Of a stretch of DNA of 64,000 nt, positions 33,172 to 42,573 are shown piece by piece (position 1 is the first letter of the stretch; each line of letters begins with the position of its first letter). The notes beneath the pieces were generated by a model. The model ran no database searches and was not told the DNA's origin. It saw nothing but the letters and a program-made list of their open reading frames with translations. Origin of the DNA: Desulfovibrio sp. An276 (GTDB lineage: Bacteria; Desulfobacterota; Desulfovibrionia; Desulfovibrionales; Desulfovibrionaceae). The position numbers and the translations under genes were made by a program. The stretch lies in contig NZ_NFJC01000013.1 in assembly GCF_002159665.1 (NCBI RefSeq), positions 1 to 64,000 of the forward strand, read 5' to 3'.

Positions 33172-33915
33172 TTAGCGCTTGTTGACCATGACCTTGGCCG
33201 GGCGAACAAGCCTGCCCTGCAGGCTGTAGCCGCCCTGCATGACACAGGCAATGCTGTCGTTCGGCAGATCTTCCCTGCTCTGAGTGCCAATGGCCTCGTG
33301 CAGGGCAGGATCGAAGACATCGCCCTCCTTGCCTACGCGCTCAAGGCCGTGCTTTGCGCAGGCATCGAGCAAGAGCTTCTGGGTCATTTCCACACCCTGC
33401 AGAAGGTTCTTGCAGGCCTCGTCCCTTGAGCCGTAGGTGATGGCGAGTTCAAGGTTGTCCAGGGAGGGGATGAGATCCTTCATGACGTTTTCGGCAGCGT
33501 ACTTCAAATGCTCGCCGTGCTCGCGGTTGAGGCGCTTCTTGAAGTTCTCAAGTTCTGCCAGATTGCGCAGGCGGATGTCGCGGATTTCTTCCTCCGTGGC
33601 CTTGCGCAGGGCTTCCATGGCCGAGCGCAAATTCTCGGCCTCCTTTTCAAGATCCTCGTAGGAAGGCTTTGCCTCTTCCTCGCCGGCATTTTCTTCCTCG
33701 GGGGCCTTCTCCCCGGCTTCGGCTGCAGCCTCGCTCTGGGCCTCGTCACCGATTTTTTCGTTTCCCTGTTCAGCCTCGGACTCTTCCCTGGGGGCTTCCT
33801 CGGTCACGATTTCCACGGGGATTTCCACTGCACCCTCGGGGATGTCCTGATCTTTCACGGACTGTTCGCTGGCTGCCCTTTCCTGGGTGGTTGTATCTTT
33901 TTGTCTCTCATCCAT
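33172..33915 (-). CDS. grpE: Nucleotide exchange factor GrpE
   Basis: This 247-residue DnaK cochaperone releases ADP. After a long acidic, glutamate-rich N-terminal tail (to about residue 80) comes a coiled coil, then the GrpE core LAELENFKKRLNREH, LIPSLDNLELAI and the end block DPALHEAIGTQ, VMQGGYSLQGRLVRPAKVMVNK. ATG 33915 has GAGGGAAAC upstream and is preferred to 33987. It is longer than E. coli GrpE because of the tail. dnaK and dnaJ are not in the window. Confidence 0.94.
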   Translation of the reverse strand: MDERQKDTTTQERAASEQSVKDQDIPEGAVEIPVEIVTEEAPREESEAEQGNEKIGDEAQSEAAAEAGEKAPEEENAGEEEAKPSYEDLEKEAENLRSAMEALRKATEEEIRDIRLRNLAELENFKKRLNREHGEHLKYAAENVMKDLIPSLDNLELAITYGSRDEACKNLLQGVEMTQKLLLDACAKHGLERVGKEGDVFDPALHEAIGTQSREDLPNDSIACVMQGGYSLQGRLVRPAKVMVNKR

Positions 33916-34079
33916 GATGTTTCCCTCGAAATTTTGCTTTGGCCCAGCTTCCTCCATATATTTTATTAAAGGAAGGGCCCTGGACAAAGTCTGACGTATC
34001 TTGCGTCATAGCCTTGCGAAAATGCAAACTAAGTCCGCTTTGGCTTTTGTCTAGACGGTAAGGCCATGCAAGCCTTCTG

Positions 34080-34616
34080 TCAGCACAAGGGGGCAAGCCC
34101 CAAATCAAGGTATTTTTCGGCAAGGTCCGTTTCCTCGCGCGTTATGGAAATGCGGGCCCTGTCCACTTCTGGCAGAGCTGCAAGACAGACGTGTACTTCC
34201 TTTCCCAGGGAAAGGAGAGCGTCCTTTTTCATGAACATGGACGCGGGACAGACCCTGTAGAGGTAGAGTCTGCCGTTTACAAGGACATAGGGGAAGATGT
34301 TGCAGGCTATGGGGCGAAGTGTATTGTCCAGTTTGCAGCCTTTTGGGCCAAGGGCCCTGCAGCCGCGCTTATCAAGGGCAGCCGTGTGGCTGTCAAGAAG
34401 GTAGAAGTCGTCGGCCGTTCTTTGCGAGACCTGACTGTCGAGCAGGGCCATGGGAAAGGGTGTGGTCTCTTCCTGCGGGCCGCAGCAAAAGCGGCACTTG
34501 GGACAATAGGGGTTTTGGACAACCTGGCCGCAAAGGCGCATGTCCATACGGTGGGGAAATATTTTTGCCCACCTTTCCCTGAAGCCTGCTATCCTTTCGC
34601 TCTCCGACACATCCAT
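34080..34616 (-). CDS. YkgJ-like cysteine-cluster protein
   Basis: This 178-residue protein has a dense cysteine set: C29, C38, C41, C44 and C45 (PYCPKCRFCCG), then RGCRALGPKGCKL, LRPIACNIFP and VCPAS. The spacing fits the YkgJ family (CxxxCxxCC...C...RPxxC), predicted to bind iron-sulfur or zinc. Function is not established. It lies just downstream of an HD-domain gene on the same strand (78-base gap). Confidence 0.75.
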   Translation of the reverse strand: MDVSESERIAGFRERWAKIFPHRMDMRLCGQVVQNPYCPKCRFCCGPQEETTPFPMALLDSQVSQRTADDFYLLDSHTAALDKRGCRALGPKGCKLDNTLRPIACNIFPYVLVNGRLYLYRVCPASMFMKKDALLSLGKEVHVCLAALPEVDRARISITREETDLAEKYLDLGLAPLC

Positions 34617-34693
34617 ACTGGTATGACCTCCATGTCCATTGCTGAATATGCTTTCAAGGTAGGCACGACATGCCCCTTGGCAAGGGGATTGCC

Positions 34694-36052
34694 CTAGTCA
34701 AAGTCCGCCAGAAGGCTTGCGAGATGCATGCAGGAAGGGACCTTGTCCGTATTTTTGAGCTGGGATGTAAGGCGGAAGATGGCGTTGGTCAGGGTCGTTG
34801 AGGAAACACCGCTTTTTATGGATTCGTAGGCCTCGAGATAGGCGCCCAAGAGATCGCAGGCCTTGACTATCTGGCCGTCCAGGGGATGCTCCGCATCTGT
34901 ATCGTGCTTTGTGTCCAGTTCGGCAAAGCCTGCCAGAGCTCTGGTTTCGGCCTCTGGCTCCTTCGGGAGAAGTATGCGCTCACAAAATTCCGAGTCCGTG
35001 CCAAGGCCAAGGTAGTAGCCCAAAAGTGTGCCGAGAACACTTTCCTTTGCCGTACGCAGGGAAGCAAAGATGCGTCTGTCGAGCTCCTCTGCCTCGTATT
35101 CGCGTATGAGGCGCGCAAGCTCGTCCGAGGACTGTTTCACTGGCGAGATGATGTCGCGGGTGAGCAGTTCCGGCAGATCGTGGAAGAGGCCGCAGAAGAA
35201 ATTGTTGACCATGCGCGCCGTGCAGGCCCCGTGTGCAAGGGTATAGAGGTAAGCAAGGGAACCTACAAGGAACATGTGGCCCAGAACGTCCGTCTGAGGA
35301 ATGCGGGGGATCTGCGTCCAGCGCACCTGAAAGCGCAGCTGGCCACTGAAGTTGGCAAGGCGGGAGATGGCAGAATGAGCGTCCAGGATTTCGGAAAGGC
35401 CTGTCACCTCTTCGCTCATGGCCGTAAGGTCCCTGTCAAAGTTTTCCGCAATGAGAGGCATTTCCGCATCAAAGGAATTTAAGGGCTCTATGAGCCTGAA
35501 CTCCCAGCGCGAGGCAAAAAGGTGGGCGGCCTTGAGGATGGTCCTTGCCTTGCCAAAGCTTTCCCGCTCGCTATGCCATTCCCGAAAGCGATCCCAAAAG
35601 GATCCCAAGGGCGAGAGCACAGGAGCGAGGGTCGCAAAGACATAGGCCGCAAGCTTTGTGTAGCGCTCGTTGTCCTCGCGTATGCGGTAGAAAAGCGGAG
35701 GCTTTATGTCCGTGACCACTGTGCGGAAGAGGTAGTCGAAAAGTGCGCCCTCAATGATCTGCTGTGCAAGAGCGTAGTCACTGGCATCGGGCAGTCCCTT
35801 CAAAGTTCTTGTCCAGAGAAGGTGGGCCACGATCATCTTGTGGGCCTGCTTGTCCAGTTCTGCTAGGTGGCAGGGCCGCAGCTTGTCGTTCCAGCGCTGC
35901 ATGTAGGCGCCACAAAAAAGCTGGCGCAAAAGGCCCTTGCGGACAAGGGCAGGGGAGGAGACACCCGCCTGGGAAGAAAGGGAGGATGGGTTGTACATGT
36001 GAAAAGTCCGGACAGAAAAATATGCAGGGAAAAACACGCCTTTTTGTGACAT
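34694..36052 (-). CDS. HD-domain protein, putative phosphohydrolase
   Basis: This 452-residue protein has a central HD domain: TDVLGHMFLVGSLAYL supplies the first histidine, and CGLFHDLPELLTRDIISPVK the HD pair, followed by D in VKACDLLGAYLEAYES. This pattern occurs in YfbR-like nucleotidases and related metal hydrolases. The flanking helical regions are large and unassigned. The true start may be the ATG at 35998; neither site has a clear Shine-Dalgarno. Substrate is unknown. Confidence 0.75.
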   Translation of the reverse strand: MSQKGVFFPAYFSVRTFHMYNPSSLSSQAGVSSPALVRKGLLRQLFCGAYMQRWNDKLRPCHLAELDKQAHKMIVAHLLWTRTLKGLPDASDYALAQQIIEGALFDYLFRTVVTDIKPPLFYRIREDNERYTKLAAYVFATLAPVLSPLGSFWDRFREWHSERESFGKARTILKAAHLFASRWEFRLIEPLNSFDAEMPLIAENFDRDLTAMSEEVTGLSEILDAHSAISRLANFSGQLRFQVRWTQIPRIPQTDVLGHMFLVGSLAYLYTLAHGACTARMVNNFFCGLFHDLPELLTRDIISPVKQSSDELARLIREYEAEELDRRIFASLRTAKESVLGTLLGYYLGLGTDSEFCERILLPKEPEAETRALAGFAELDTKHDTDAEHPLDGQIVKACDLLGAYLEAYESIKSGVSSTTLTNAIFRLTSQLKNTDKVPSCMHLASLLADFD

Positions 36053-36207
36053 GACGCGATCTTTGCCTTGACAAGATGGGGAAAACTCTATAGGGGAGAC
36101 CGTTCAAGGCAATTCCACTGTCCCCGTTTGGTGGTAGCCTTGCATCAGGCACAACAAATTTTCTATCGAGCGGCAGCCAAATTCTGGCGCCGACGGAGTT
36201 TTGCTTT

Positions 36208-36642
36208 ATGAAGACCTTCAGCCCCACACCCAAGGACATCGACCGCAAGTGGTACGTTGTCGATGCCCAGGATCAGGTGCTCGGACGTCTGGCCACCCAG
36301 ATTGCCCACCGCCTGCGTGGCAAGCACAAGCCCGAATTTGCTCCCCACATGGACAACGGGGACTTCATTATCGTGGTCAACTGCGATAAAATCAAGGTGA
36401 CCGGGACCAAGATGGACAAGAAGCTGTACTACCGCCATTCCGGCTGGGTAGGCGGCCTGAAGTCCACCACTCTTGCCGACATGCTGGCCGAGAAGCCCGA
36501 GCGCGTGCTCGTGGCTGCCGTGAAGGGCATGCTTCCCAAGAACCGTCTCGCCCGTCATATGCTGAAGAAGCTCAAGGTGTATGCCGGACCCGAACATCCC
36601 CACACCGCTCAGCAGCCTCAGCCCTTGACGCTGCCCTATTAA
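36208..36642 (+). CDS. rplM: 50S ribosomal protein L13
   Basis: This 144-residue ribosomal protein has [20 protein letters not shown] near the start, [14 protein letters not shown] in the middle and [20 protein letters not shown] near the end, all L13 hallmarks. It forms the usual two-gene operon with rpsI, 13 bases downstream. It binds 23S rRNA early in large-subunit assembly. Confidence 0.98.
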   Translation: MKTFSPTPKDIDRKWYVVDAQDQVLGRLATQIAHRLRGKHKPEFAPHMDNGDFIIVVNCDKIKVTGTKMDKKLYYRHSGWVGGLKSTTLADMLAEKPERVLVAAVKGMLPKNRLARHMLKKLKVYAGPEHPHTAQQPQPLTLPY

Positions 36643-36655
36643 AAAGGAGTGATCC

Positions 36656-37048
36656 ATGAGCACTGCTTTCCATTACGGCACCGGACGGCGCAAGACTGCT
36701 ACTGCCCGCACCCGCATCTACACGGGCACAGGCAACATCGTGGTGAACGGTCGTCCCTACCAGGAATATTTCAACCGCAAGACCCTGCAGATGGTCGTGA
36801 ACCAGCCCCTGAAGCTGGTCAGCCTTGACGACAAGCTCGACGTGCATGTCAATGTCTGTGGCGGCGGCAACGCCGGCCAGGCCGAAGCTGTGCGTCACGG
36901 CATCAGCCGCGCCCTGCTTCTGCTTGATCCGGGCCTGCGCAGCGTCCTGAAGAAGGCCGGTTTCCTCACCCGCGATTCCCGCAAGAAGGAACGCAAGAAG
37001 TACGGTCTGCGCGCAGCTCGCGCCCGTTACCAGTACAGCAAGCGTTAA
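36656..37048 (+). CDS. rpsI: 30S ribosomal protein S9
   Basis: This 130-residue protein has [13 protein letters not shown] near the start and [11 protein letters not shown]-like and [12 protein letters not shown] blocks. It ends with [10 protein letters not shown], whose terminal arginine reaches the decoding site. AAAGGAG precedes the ATG. It follows rplM as in most bacteria. Confidence 0.98.
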   Translation: MSTAFHYGTGRRKTATARTRIYTGTGNIVVNGRPYQEYFNRKTLQMVVNQPLKLVSLDDKLDVHVNVCGGGNAGQAEAVRHGISRALLLLDPGLRSVLKKAGFLTRDSRKKERKKYGLRAARARYQYSKR

Positions 37049-37078
37049 TATTTCGCAGAGTCATCTGCACCGTATATG

Positions 37079-37117
37079 GAAACGACAGTCTCTTGTTTTT
37101 TGGGGGACTGTCGTTTC
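37079..37117 (+). terminator. Stem-loop between rpsI and fhs
   Basis: GAAACGACAGTC pairs perfectly with GACTGTCGTTTC across a T- and G-rich loop, 30 bases after rpsI. Only TTG follows, so termination may be partial. Confidence 0.65.
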
Positions 37118-37174
37118 TTGTATCCAAAGCTTGCGCCCCAAGCTTGTATCCAAGGAATATCAAGGAGGTTCTAC

Positions 37175-38950
37175 ATGGCACTGGATCCCCGTCAGGTCCC
37201 CGACTGGCAGATTGCCCTGGACGCCGAAAAGAATATGAAAACGATCGAGACCCTTGCCGGAGAGCTCGGTCTCGAAAAGCAGGAAGTCCTGCCCTATGGA
37301 CACTATATGGCCAAAATCGAGGATCGCGCCATCCTCAACCGCCTGGCCTCCCGTCCCAACGGCAAATACATTGACGTGACTGCCATCACCCCCACTCCCC
37401 TTGGCGAGGGCAAGTCCACCACGACCATCGGCCTTGTGCAGGGTCTTGGCAAGCGCGGCAAGAAGAGCACTGCTGCCATTCGCCAGCCCTCCGCAGGACC
37501 TGTCATGGGCATGAAGGGATCCGCTGCCGGCGGCGGCCTTGCACAGTGCATTCCCCTTGAACCCTACAGCCTCAACTTTACCGGCGACATCCACGCCATC
37601 ACCCAGGCCAACAATATGGCCATGGTGGCCCTGACCGCCAGGATGCAGCACGAGCGCAACTACACGGACGAAAAGCTCCTTGCCCTTTCGGGCATGCCCC
37701 GCCTGAACATAGATCCCACCAGGGTGATCATGAACTGGGCCATGGACTTCTGCGTTCAGTCCCTGCGTAATGTCATCATCGGCATCGAGGGCGAGGGCAG
37801 GCGCAACGACGGCTTTATGATGAACTCCCACTTTGTCATCACTGCCGCATCGGAAGTCATGTCTATCCTCTCCCTGGCAACGGACCTTGCCGATTTGCGC
37901 AGGCGCCTTGGCAAGATCGTGGTCGCCCTGGACAGAAACGGCAAGCCCGTGACCACCGAGGATTTGCAGGTGGCAGGCGCCATGACCGCCTGGCTCACCA
38001 CTGCCATCAAGCCCAACCTTATCCAGACCCTGGAAGGCCAGCCCGTGTTCGTGCACGCAGGCCCCTTTGCCAACATCTCCCTGGGCCAGAGCTCAGTCAT
38101 AGCCGACAAGGTGGCCCTGAAGCTCTCCGACTACCACGTGACGGAATCCGGCTTCGGTTCGGAAATCGGCTACGAGAAGTTCTGGAACATCAAGTGTCGC
38201 AGAAGCGGCCTTGCTCCAGACGCAGTGGTCATTGTGGCCACCATCCGTGCCTTGAAGCGCCACGGTGGTGCACCCGCGCCCGTTCCCGGCCGTCCCATGC
38301 CCGAGGACTACACGAAGGAGAACGTGGGCCTTGTGGAGAAGGGTTGCGAGAACCTTCTGCGCCACATCGAAATTGTACAGAAGTCCGGAGTTTCGGCAGT
38401 GGTCTGCCTGAACGCCTTTGTGACAGACACCAAGGAAGAGATCGCTGCTGTCAGGCGTTTTTGCGACAACGCTCATGCCCGTTTTGCAGTGTCCGAACAC
38501 TGGGCAAAGGGCGGCGACGGTGCTCTTGAACTGGCAGACGCAGTGCTCGACGCCACAAGCGAGAAAGCCAGCTTCAAGCCCCTGGTCACGCCCGACCAGC
38601 CCTTTGCAGAGCGCATCAGCCGCATTGCCAGCGAGGTCTACGGCGCTGACGGCGTTGACTTCACGGATCTTGCACAGGCAAGGCTCAAGGAATTGCAGGC
38701 CCGCGAGGACGCTCATGAACTCGACGTCTGCATGGTCAAGACGCAGTACTCCCTCTCCGACAATCCGAAGCTGAACGGTGCGCCCAAGGGATGGCGTCTT
38801 TCCGTGCGCGACGTTCTCTTCCACGGCGGAGCCGGCCTTGTCATCCCCGTGGCAGGCGACATCAGCCTCATGCCCGGAACAGGCTCGAGGCCTGCCTACC
38901 GCAACATTGACGTGGACACCGAAACGGGTGTTGTGAGCGGCCTCTTCTAA
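37175..38950 (+). CDS. fhs: Formate--tetrahydrofolate ligase
   Basis: This 591-residue enzyme makes 10-formyl-tetrahydrofolate from formate, THF and ATP. TPTPLGEGKSTTTIGLVQGL carries the P-loop, and PSAGPVMGMKGSAAGGG, FTGDIHAI, and DQPFAERISRIASEVYGADGV are family blocks. Length is close to the usual 560-590. ATG 37175 has AAGGAGG upstream. In this lineage it supplies one-carbon units from formate and can feed the methyl branch of the Wood-Ljungdahl pathway. Confidence 0.97.
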   Translation: MALDPRQVPDWQIALDAEKNMKTIETLAGELGLEKQEVLPYGHYMAKIEDRAILNRLASRPNGKYIDVTAITPTPLGEGKSTTTIGLVQGLGKRGKKSTAAIRQPSAGPVMGMKGSAAGGGLAQCIPLEPYSLNFTGDIHAITQANNMAMVALTARMQHERNYTDEKLLALSGMPRLNIDPTRVIMNWAMDFCVQSLRNVIIGIEGEGRRNDGFMMNSHFVITAASEVMSILSLATDLADLRRRLGKIVVALDRNGKPVTTEDLQVAGAMTAWLTTAIKPNLIQTLEGQPVFVHAGPFANISLGQSSVIADKVALKLSDYHVTESGFGSEIGYEKFWNIKCRRSGLAPDAVVIVATIRALKRHGGAPAPVPGRPMPEDYTKENVGLVEKGCENLLRHIEIVQKSGVSAVVCLNAFVTDTKEEIAAVRRFCDNAHARFAVSEHWAKGGDGALELADAVLDATSEKASFKPLVTPDQPFAERISRIASEVYGADGVDFTDLAQARLKELQAREDAHELDVCMVKTQYSLSDNPKLNGAPKGWRLSVRDVLFHGGAGLVIPVAGDISLMPGTGSRPAYRNIDVDTETGVVSGLF

Positions 38951-38971
38951 ACAAAAGAGGACAAATCGTAT

Positions 38972-39006
38972 GTGCCGGACAGGGGACAAAATCCTCTGCC
39001 CGGCAC
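38972..39006 (+). terminator. fhs terminator
   Basis: GTGCCGG pairs with CCGGCAC, the stem extends inward (GGA/TCC), and CTTGTTTTTTG follows. Confidence 0.85.
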
Positions 39007-39120
39007 CTTGTTTTTTGTGGGCCTGGAAGAAAATAGGGCAAAAGCCAGGGCCAACGACCAGCGGGGTTTGGCAAAAGGGCCTGACAAGCGTGCGAAAAAT
39101 TTTTTTTGTTTCGCAATTTC

Positions 39121-39149
39121 TTAACTTTTTGCTTGCTTTTGTGTATACA
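39121..39149 (+). promoter_or_regulatory. Promoter of Liv cluster 1
   Basis: TTAACT (39121-39126) and TATACA (39144-39149) are spaced by exactly 17 bases and lie in the AT-rich part of the gap. The short perfect stem just upstream (39091-39115) is in operator position. Confidence 0.5.
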
Positions 39150-39379
39150 GGGAACTTGGCTGGCGTCTTCTCTGCCCCTTGCAAGGCTTGCGCCTTAGAC
39201 CTTTCCTGCAAAGAGAAAGGGCCTCTTGTGCGAATCTTTAGGCCAATCCCCTTCAAACCTGGACCCGAAACGCATTTTCGGGCGGCAAAAGCCTTCCCCC
39301 GGCTCGGGGATGGATTGCAGTTGTTTTTTGGGGGTATGCGGCGCCGTTTCTCCAACCTTTTACGCAAGTAGGAGATAAG

Positions 39380-40528
39380 ATGAAATTTGCAAAGTCTCTT
39401 GTGGCCGTGCTGGCCATGGCGGGTTTTTGCCTTGGTGCTGCGCCCTTCGCCGGTGCAGCCGACCAGGGCCCTGTCAAAATTGGAGTGTACCTGCCTCTTA
39501 CGGGACAGAACGCCTTTGGCGGCCAGCTTGAGCTCGACGGCGTCAGGCTTGCCCACAAGGAAATGCCCAAGGTCCTCGGTCGCGATGTTGAGCTTGTTGT
39601 CGTGGACAACAAGTCCGACAAGGTTGAAGCCGGCAATGCCGTGAAACGCCTTATCGAGCGCGACAACGTCAGCGCCATCATCGGCACCTATGGCTCCTCC
39701 CTGGCTCTGGCCGGCGGCGAGGTGGCAGAAAAGGGCAAGACCCCTGCCGTTGGTACTTCCTGCACCAATCCCCTGGTGACCATGGGCAAGAAGTACTACT
39801 TCCGTGTGTGCTACATCGACCCCTGGCAGGGCGCTGCTGCGGCCACCTATGTCTACAACAACCTCGGCTTCAAGAAGGCCGGCATCCTCATGGACATGAC
39901 CAACGACTACGCCGTGGGTCTTGCCTCCTTCTTCAAGCGTTCCTTCAAGAAGCTCGGCGGCGAGATTGTCGCTGACCTCAAGTACAGCTCCGGCGACCAG
40001 GACTTCACTGCCCAGCTGACTGAGCTTATCAAGCAGAAGCCCGATGTGGTCTTCATGCCCGCCTACTTTGCCGAAGGCGCCATCATCATGAAGCAGGCCC
40101 GCGAACTCGGCGCCACCTTCCGCCTCATGGGCGCTGACGCCATGGACAACCCCGACACAGTGAAGCTCGGCGGCAAGGCTGTGGAAGGCTTCCTGCACAC
40201 CACCTTCCCCTACGACGCCAAGATGCCCAACATGAGCGCCGAAGCCAAGAAGTTCACCGAAGTGTGGTACGCTGCCAATCCCGGCAAGGACCCCAACGTC
40301 AACGCTGCCCTTGGCTACAATGCCTACTATCTGATTCTTGACGCCATCACCCGCGCCAATTCCGACAAGCCTCAGGCCATCACAGAGGCTCTCGCCAAGA
40401 CCAAGAATCTGTCCACTCCTCTCGGCAGCCTCTCCATCAACGCGACCCACGACGCAGAAATGCCCGTTGGTATCATTGAATACCGCAACGGTCAGCGCGT
40501 GTACCTCACCGAAGTCACACCCAAGTAG
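39380..40528 (+). CDS. livK: Branched-chain amino acid-type ABC binding protein (cluster 1)
   Basis: This 382-residue periplasmic binding protein has a signal peptide to about residue 26 (AGA before ADQG). The mature start VKIGVYLPLTGQNAFGGQ and IIGTYGSSLALAGG follow the LivK/Peripla_BP_6 pattern. It is predicted to bind a branched-chain or other aliphatic amino acid and deliver it to LivHMGF encoded directly downstream. A stem-loop lies between this gene and livH, which probably lets the binding protein be made in excess. Confidence 0.9.
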   Translation: MKFAKSLVAVLAMAGFCLGAAPFAGAADQGPVKIGVYLPLTGQNAFGGQLELDGVRLAHKEMPKVLGRDVELVVVDNKSDKVEAGNAVKRLIERDNVSAIIGTYGSSLALAGGEVAEKGKTPAVGTSCTNPLVTMGKKYYFRVCYIDPWQGAAAATYVYNNLGFKKAGILMDMTNDYAVGLASFFKRSFKKLGGEIVADLKYSSGDQDFTAQLTELIKQKPDVVFMPAYFAEGAIIMKQARELGATFRLMGADAMDNPDTVKLGGKAVEGFLHTTFPYDAKMPNMSAEAKKFTEVWYAANPGKDPNVNAALGYNAYYLILDAITRANSDKPQAITEALAKTKNLSTPLGSLSINATHDAEMPVGIIEYRNGQRVYLTEVTPK

Positions 40529-40543
40529 CCTTTCTCTTCTTTT

Positions 40544-40579
40544 GCCGGGCATGTCCCCCAAAAAGGGGGCATGTCCGGC
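40544..40579 (+). terminator. Intercistronic hairpin livK/livH
   Basis: GCCGGGCATGTCCCCC pairs with GGGGGCATGTCCGGC using a few wobble pairs around an A5 loop. It is followed by TTTCGC, a weak T-run, so it probably acts as a partial terminator or RNA-stability element between the binding protein and the permease genes. Confidence 0.65.
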
Positions 40580-40618
40580 TTTCGCTCATTGTCGTAAAGA
40601 CTTCCTGGGGGGATCTCA

Positions 40619-41512
40619 ATGAGCCTGGAAATGTTTCTTCAGCACTGTTTCAATGCGCTGACACTGGGGTCGCTCTACGCCCTGATAGCCATTGGTTACA
40701 CCATGGTCTACGGCGTTTTGCGTCTCATCAACTTCGCCCACGGCGACATATTGATGGTCGGAGCATACTTTGTCTTCTTCGGGACCTTCGCCTTTGGCTG
40801 GCCCTGGGGTGTTTCCGCCATCGTGGCCGTCTGTGGCGCAAGCCTTTTGGGCGTTTTGGTGGAAAGGGTGGCCTACAGACCCCTGCGCGAGGCTCCGCGC
40901 ATTTCGGCCCTCATTTCCGCAATTGCCGTGTCCTTCTTCATAGAAAGCCTGGCTGTGGTGGTCTTTACCGGCCAGCCCCGTCCCGTGCTGCAGCCCGACT
41001 GGCTCATCAGTGAATGGCAGTGGGGCAATATCCGCATCCTGAAGCTCACGGCCTTTGTGCCCGTCATGACTGCCGTGCTGGTGGCAGGCCTGCTCTACAT
41101 TCTCTACCGCACGAAACCTGGCCTTGCCATGCGCGCCATCTCCAAGGACATCGAGACAACAAGGCTTATGGGCGTGCGTGTGGACAACATCATTGCCTTT
41201 ACCTTCGCGGTCGGTTCCGCGCTTGCTGCTGCCTCTGGCATCATGTGGGCTCTGCGTTACCCCCAGGTGCATCCCTACATGGGCATTATGCCGGGTCTGA
41301 AAGCCTTTGTGGCAGCAGTCGTTGGCGGTATCGGCTCCGTTCAGGGCGCAGTGATAGGCGGTGTCATTCTCGGTTTCGTGGAAATCATGTCCATCGCCTT
41401 CTTCCCGGAAATGTCCGGATACCGCGACGCCTTTGCCTTCATCATTCTGGTTCTTGTGCTCGTCTTCAAGCCTACTGGCCTGCTAGGTGAGAATCTGAAG
41501 GAGAAGATCTGA
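40619..41512 (+). CDS. livH: ABC permease LivH (cluster 1)
   Basis: This 297-residue inner-membrane permease has about eight helices. LGSLYALIAIGYTMVYGVLRLINFAHGD is the LivH hallmark, with GLKAFVAAVVGGIGSVQGAVIGG near the C-terminus. Its TGA overlaps the ATG of livM. It forms the channel with LivM. Confidence 0.95.
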   Translation: MSLEMFLQHCFNALTLGSLYALIAIGYTMVYGVLRLINFAHGDILMVGAYFVFFGTFAFGWPWGVSAIVAVCGASLLGVLVERVAYRPLREAPRISALISAIAVSFFIESLAVVVFTGQPRPVLQPDWLISEWQWGNIRILKLTAFVPVMTAVLVAGLLYILYRTKPGLAMRAISKDIETTRLMGVRVDNIIAFTFAVGSALAAASGIMWALRYPQVHPYMGIMPGLKAFVAAVVGGIGSVQGAVIGGVILGFVEIMSIAFFPEMSGYRDAFAFIILVLVLVFKPTGLLGENLKEKI

Positions 41513-42573
41513 TGCGGTTCAATCGTACTACCTTCATATGCCTGGCACTCATGGCCGCGGGCGGGCTGTTTCTGACCCAGGCGGACATGTTCCTGGGCAA
41601 CTACCAGCTCTATATTCTGAAGCTTTTCTTCATCAACGCCATTCTGGCCCTGTCTTTGAACCTCATCTACGGATTCACAGGCATGTTCTCCCTCGGGCAC
41701 GCCGGATTCATGGCTCTTGGCGCCTACATGGCAGCCCTGTGCATCCTGCCGCCCGAACAAAAGGAGATGATGTGGATTCTGGAACCCATCATCTGGCCTT
41801 TCTCGGATCTTTTCACGCCCTTCTGGCTTGCAGTCATTTTGGGTGGCCTTGTGGCCTTCATATTTGCCCTCTTCATAGCAGTGCCTGCTCTCAGATTGGG
41901 TGACGACTACCTTGGCATTGCCACCCTGGGCTTTGCAGAAATCATCCGCGTTCTTCTGACCAATGCCACACCCATCACCAACGGTTCCTTGGGCATCAAG
42001 GGTATACCGGATTCAGCGACACTCTTGACCTGCTATGTGTGGATGCTGATAACCCTTGTGGTCATTGCGCGCATTGTCTACGGCAACTTTGGCAATGTTC
42101 TGCGCTGCATCCGCGACAACGAGATCGCGGCCCAGGTTATGGGCATCAACGTCTTTGGCTACAAGGTCATGTCCTTTTGCGTGGGCGCCTTCTTTGCAGG
42201 CGTTGGCGGCGCACTGCTTGGCAGCCACCTTTCCACCATCGACCCCAAGATGTTCAACTTCCTTCTGACCTTCCAGGTGCTCATGTATGTGGTTGCAGGC
42301 GGCCTTGGTTCCCTGACGGGTTCCATCCTTGGCGCTGGTATCATCACAGTGCTGCTTGAGTGGCTGCGCGCCATAGAAGAGCCCATGGACTTCTTCGGCC
42401 TTGTGGAAATTCCGGGCATCCCTGGCATGCGCATGGTGGTCTTCTCGGTGCTCTTGCTTGCCATCATTCTCTACCGCAGAGAAGGCATCATGGGCTCCAG
42501 GGAAATCACCATTGATGGAATAGGCAGATTCTTCCGCCGCCTCACAACCAGAACAGCAGGGAGGGAAGGATAA
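41512..42573 (+). CDS. livM: ABC permease LivM (cluster 1)
   Basis: This 353-residue second permease subunit has LSLNLIYGFTGMFSLGHAGFMALGAYM near residue 45, LRLGDDYLGIATLGFAEIIR, and IRDNEIAAQVMGINVFGYKVMSF. These are standard LivM blocks. TGATG and TAATG overlaps tie it to livH and livG, showing strict translational coupling. Confidence 0.95.
   Translation: MRFNRTTFICLALMAAGGLFLTQADMFLGNYQLYILKLFFINAILALSLNLIYGFTGMFSLGHAGFMALGAYMAALCILPPEQKEMMWILEPIIWPFSDLFTPFWLAVILGGLVAFIFALFIAVPALRLGDDYLGIATLGFAEIIRVLLTNATPITNGSLGIKGIPDSATLLTCYVWMLITLVVIARIVYGNFGNVLRCIRDNEIAAQVMGINVFGYKVMSFCVGAFFAGVGGALLGSHLSTIDPKMFNFLLTFQVLMYVVAGGLGSLTGSILGAGIITVLLEWLRAIEEPMDFFGLVEIPGIPGMRMVVFSVLLLAIILYRREGIMGSREITIDGIGRFFRRLTTRTAGREG

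Larger units (their letters stand above)
38951..39379. other. Region between fhs and Liv cluster 1
   Basis: No gene is seen. It contains the fhs terminator (38972-39006), a 7-bp stem TGCGAAA/TTTCGCA with a T-rich loop (39091-39115), a promoter (39121-39149), and then about 230 bases of leader before the binding protein gene. The long leader could carry regulation, but I recognise no riboswitch class. Confidence 0.5.

Noticed and set aside
38093-40561. 822-codon minus-strand frame over fhs and livK
   Set aside because: It is antisense to two confident genes and their promoter region, with no recognisable domain.
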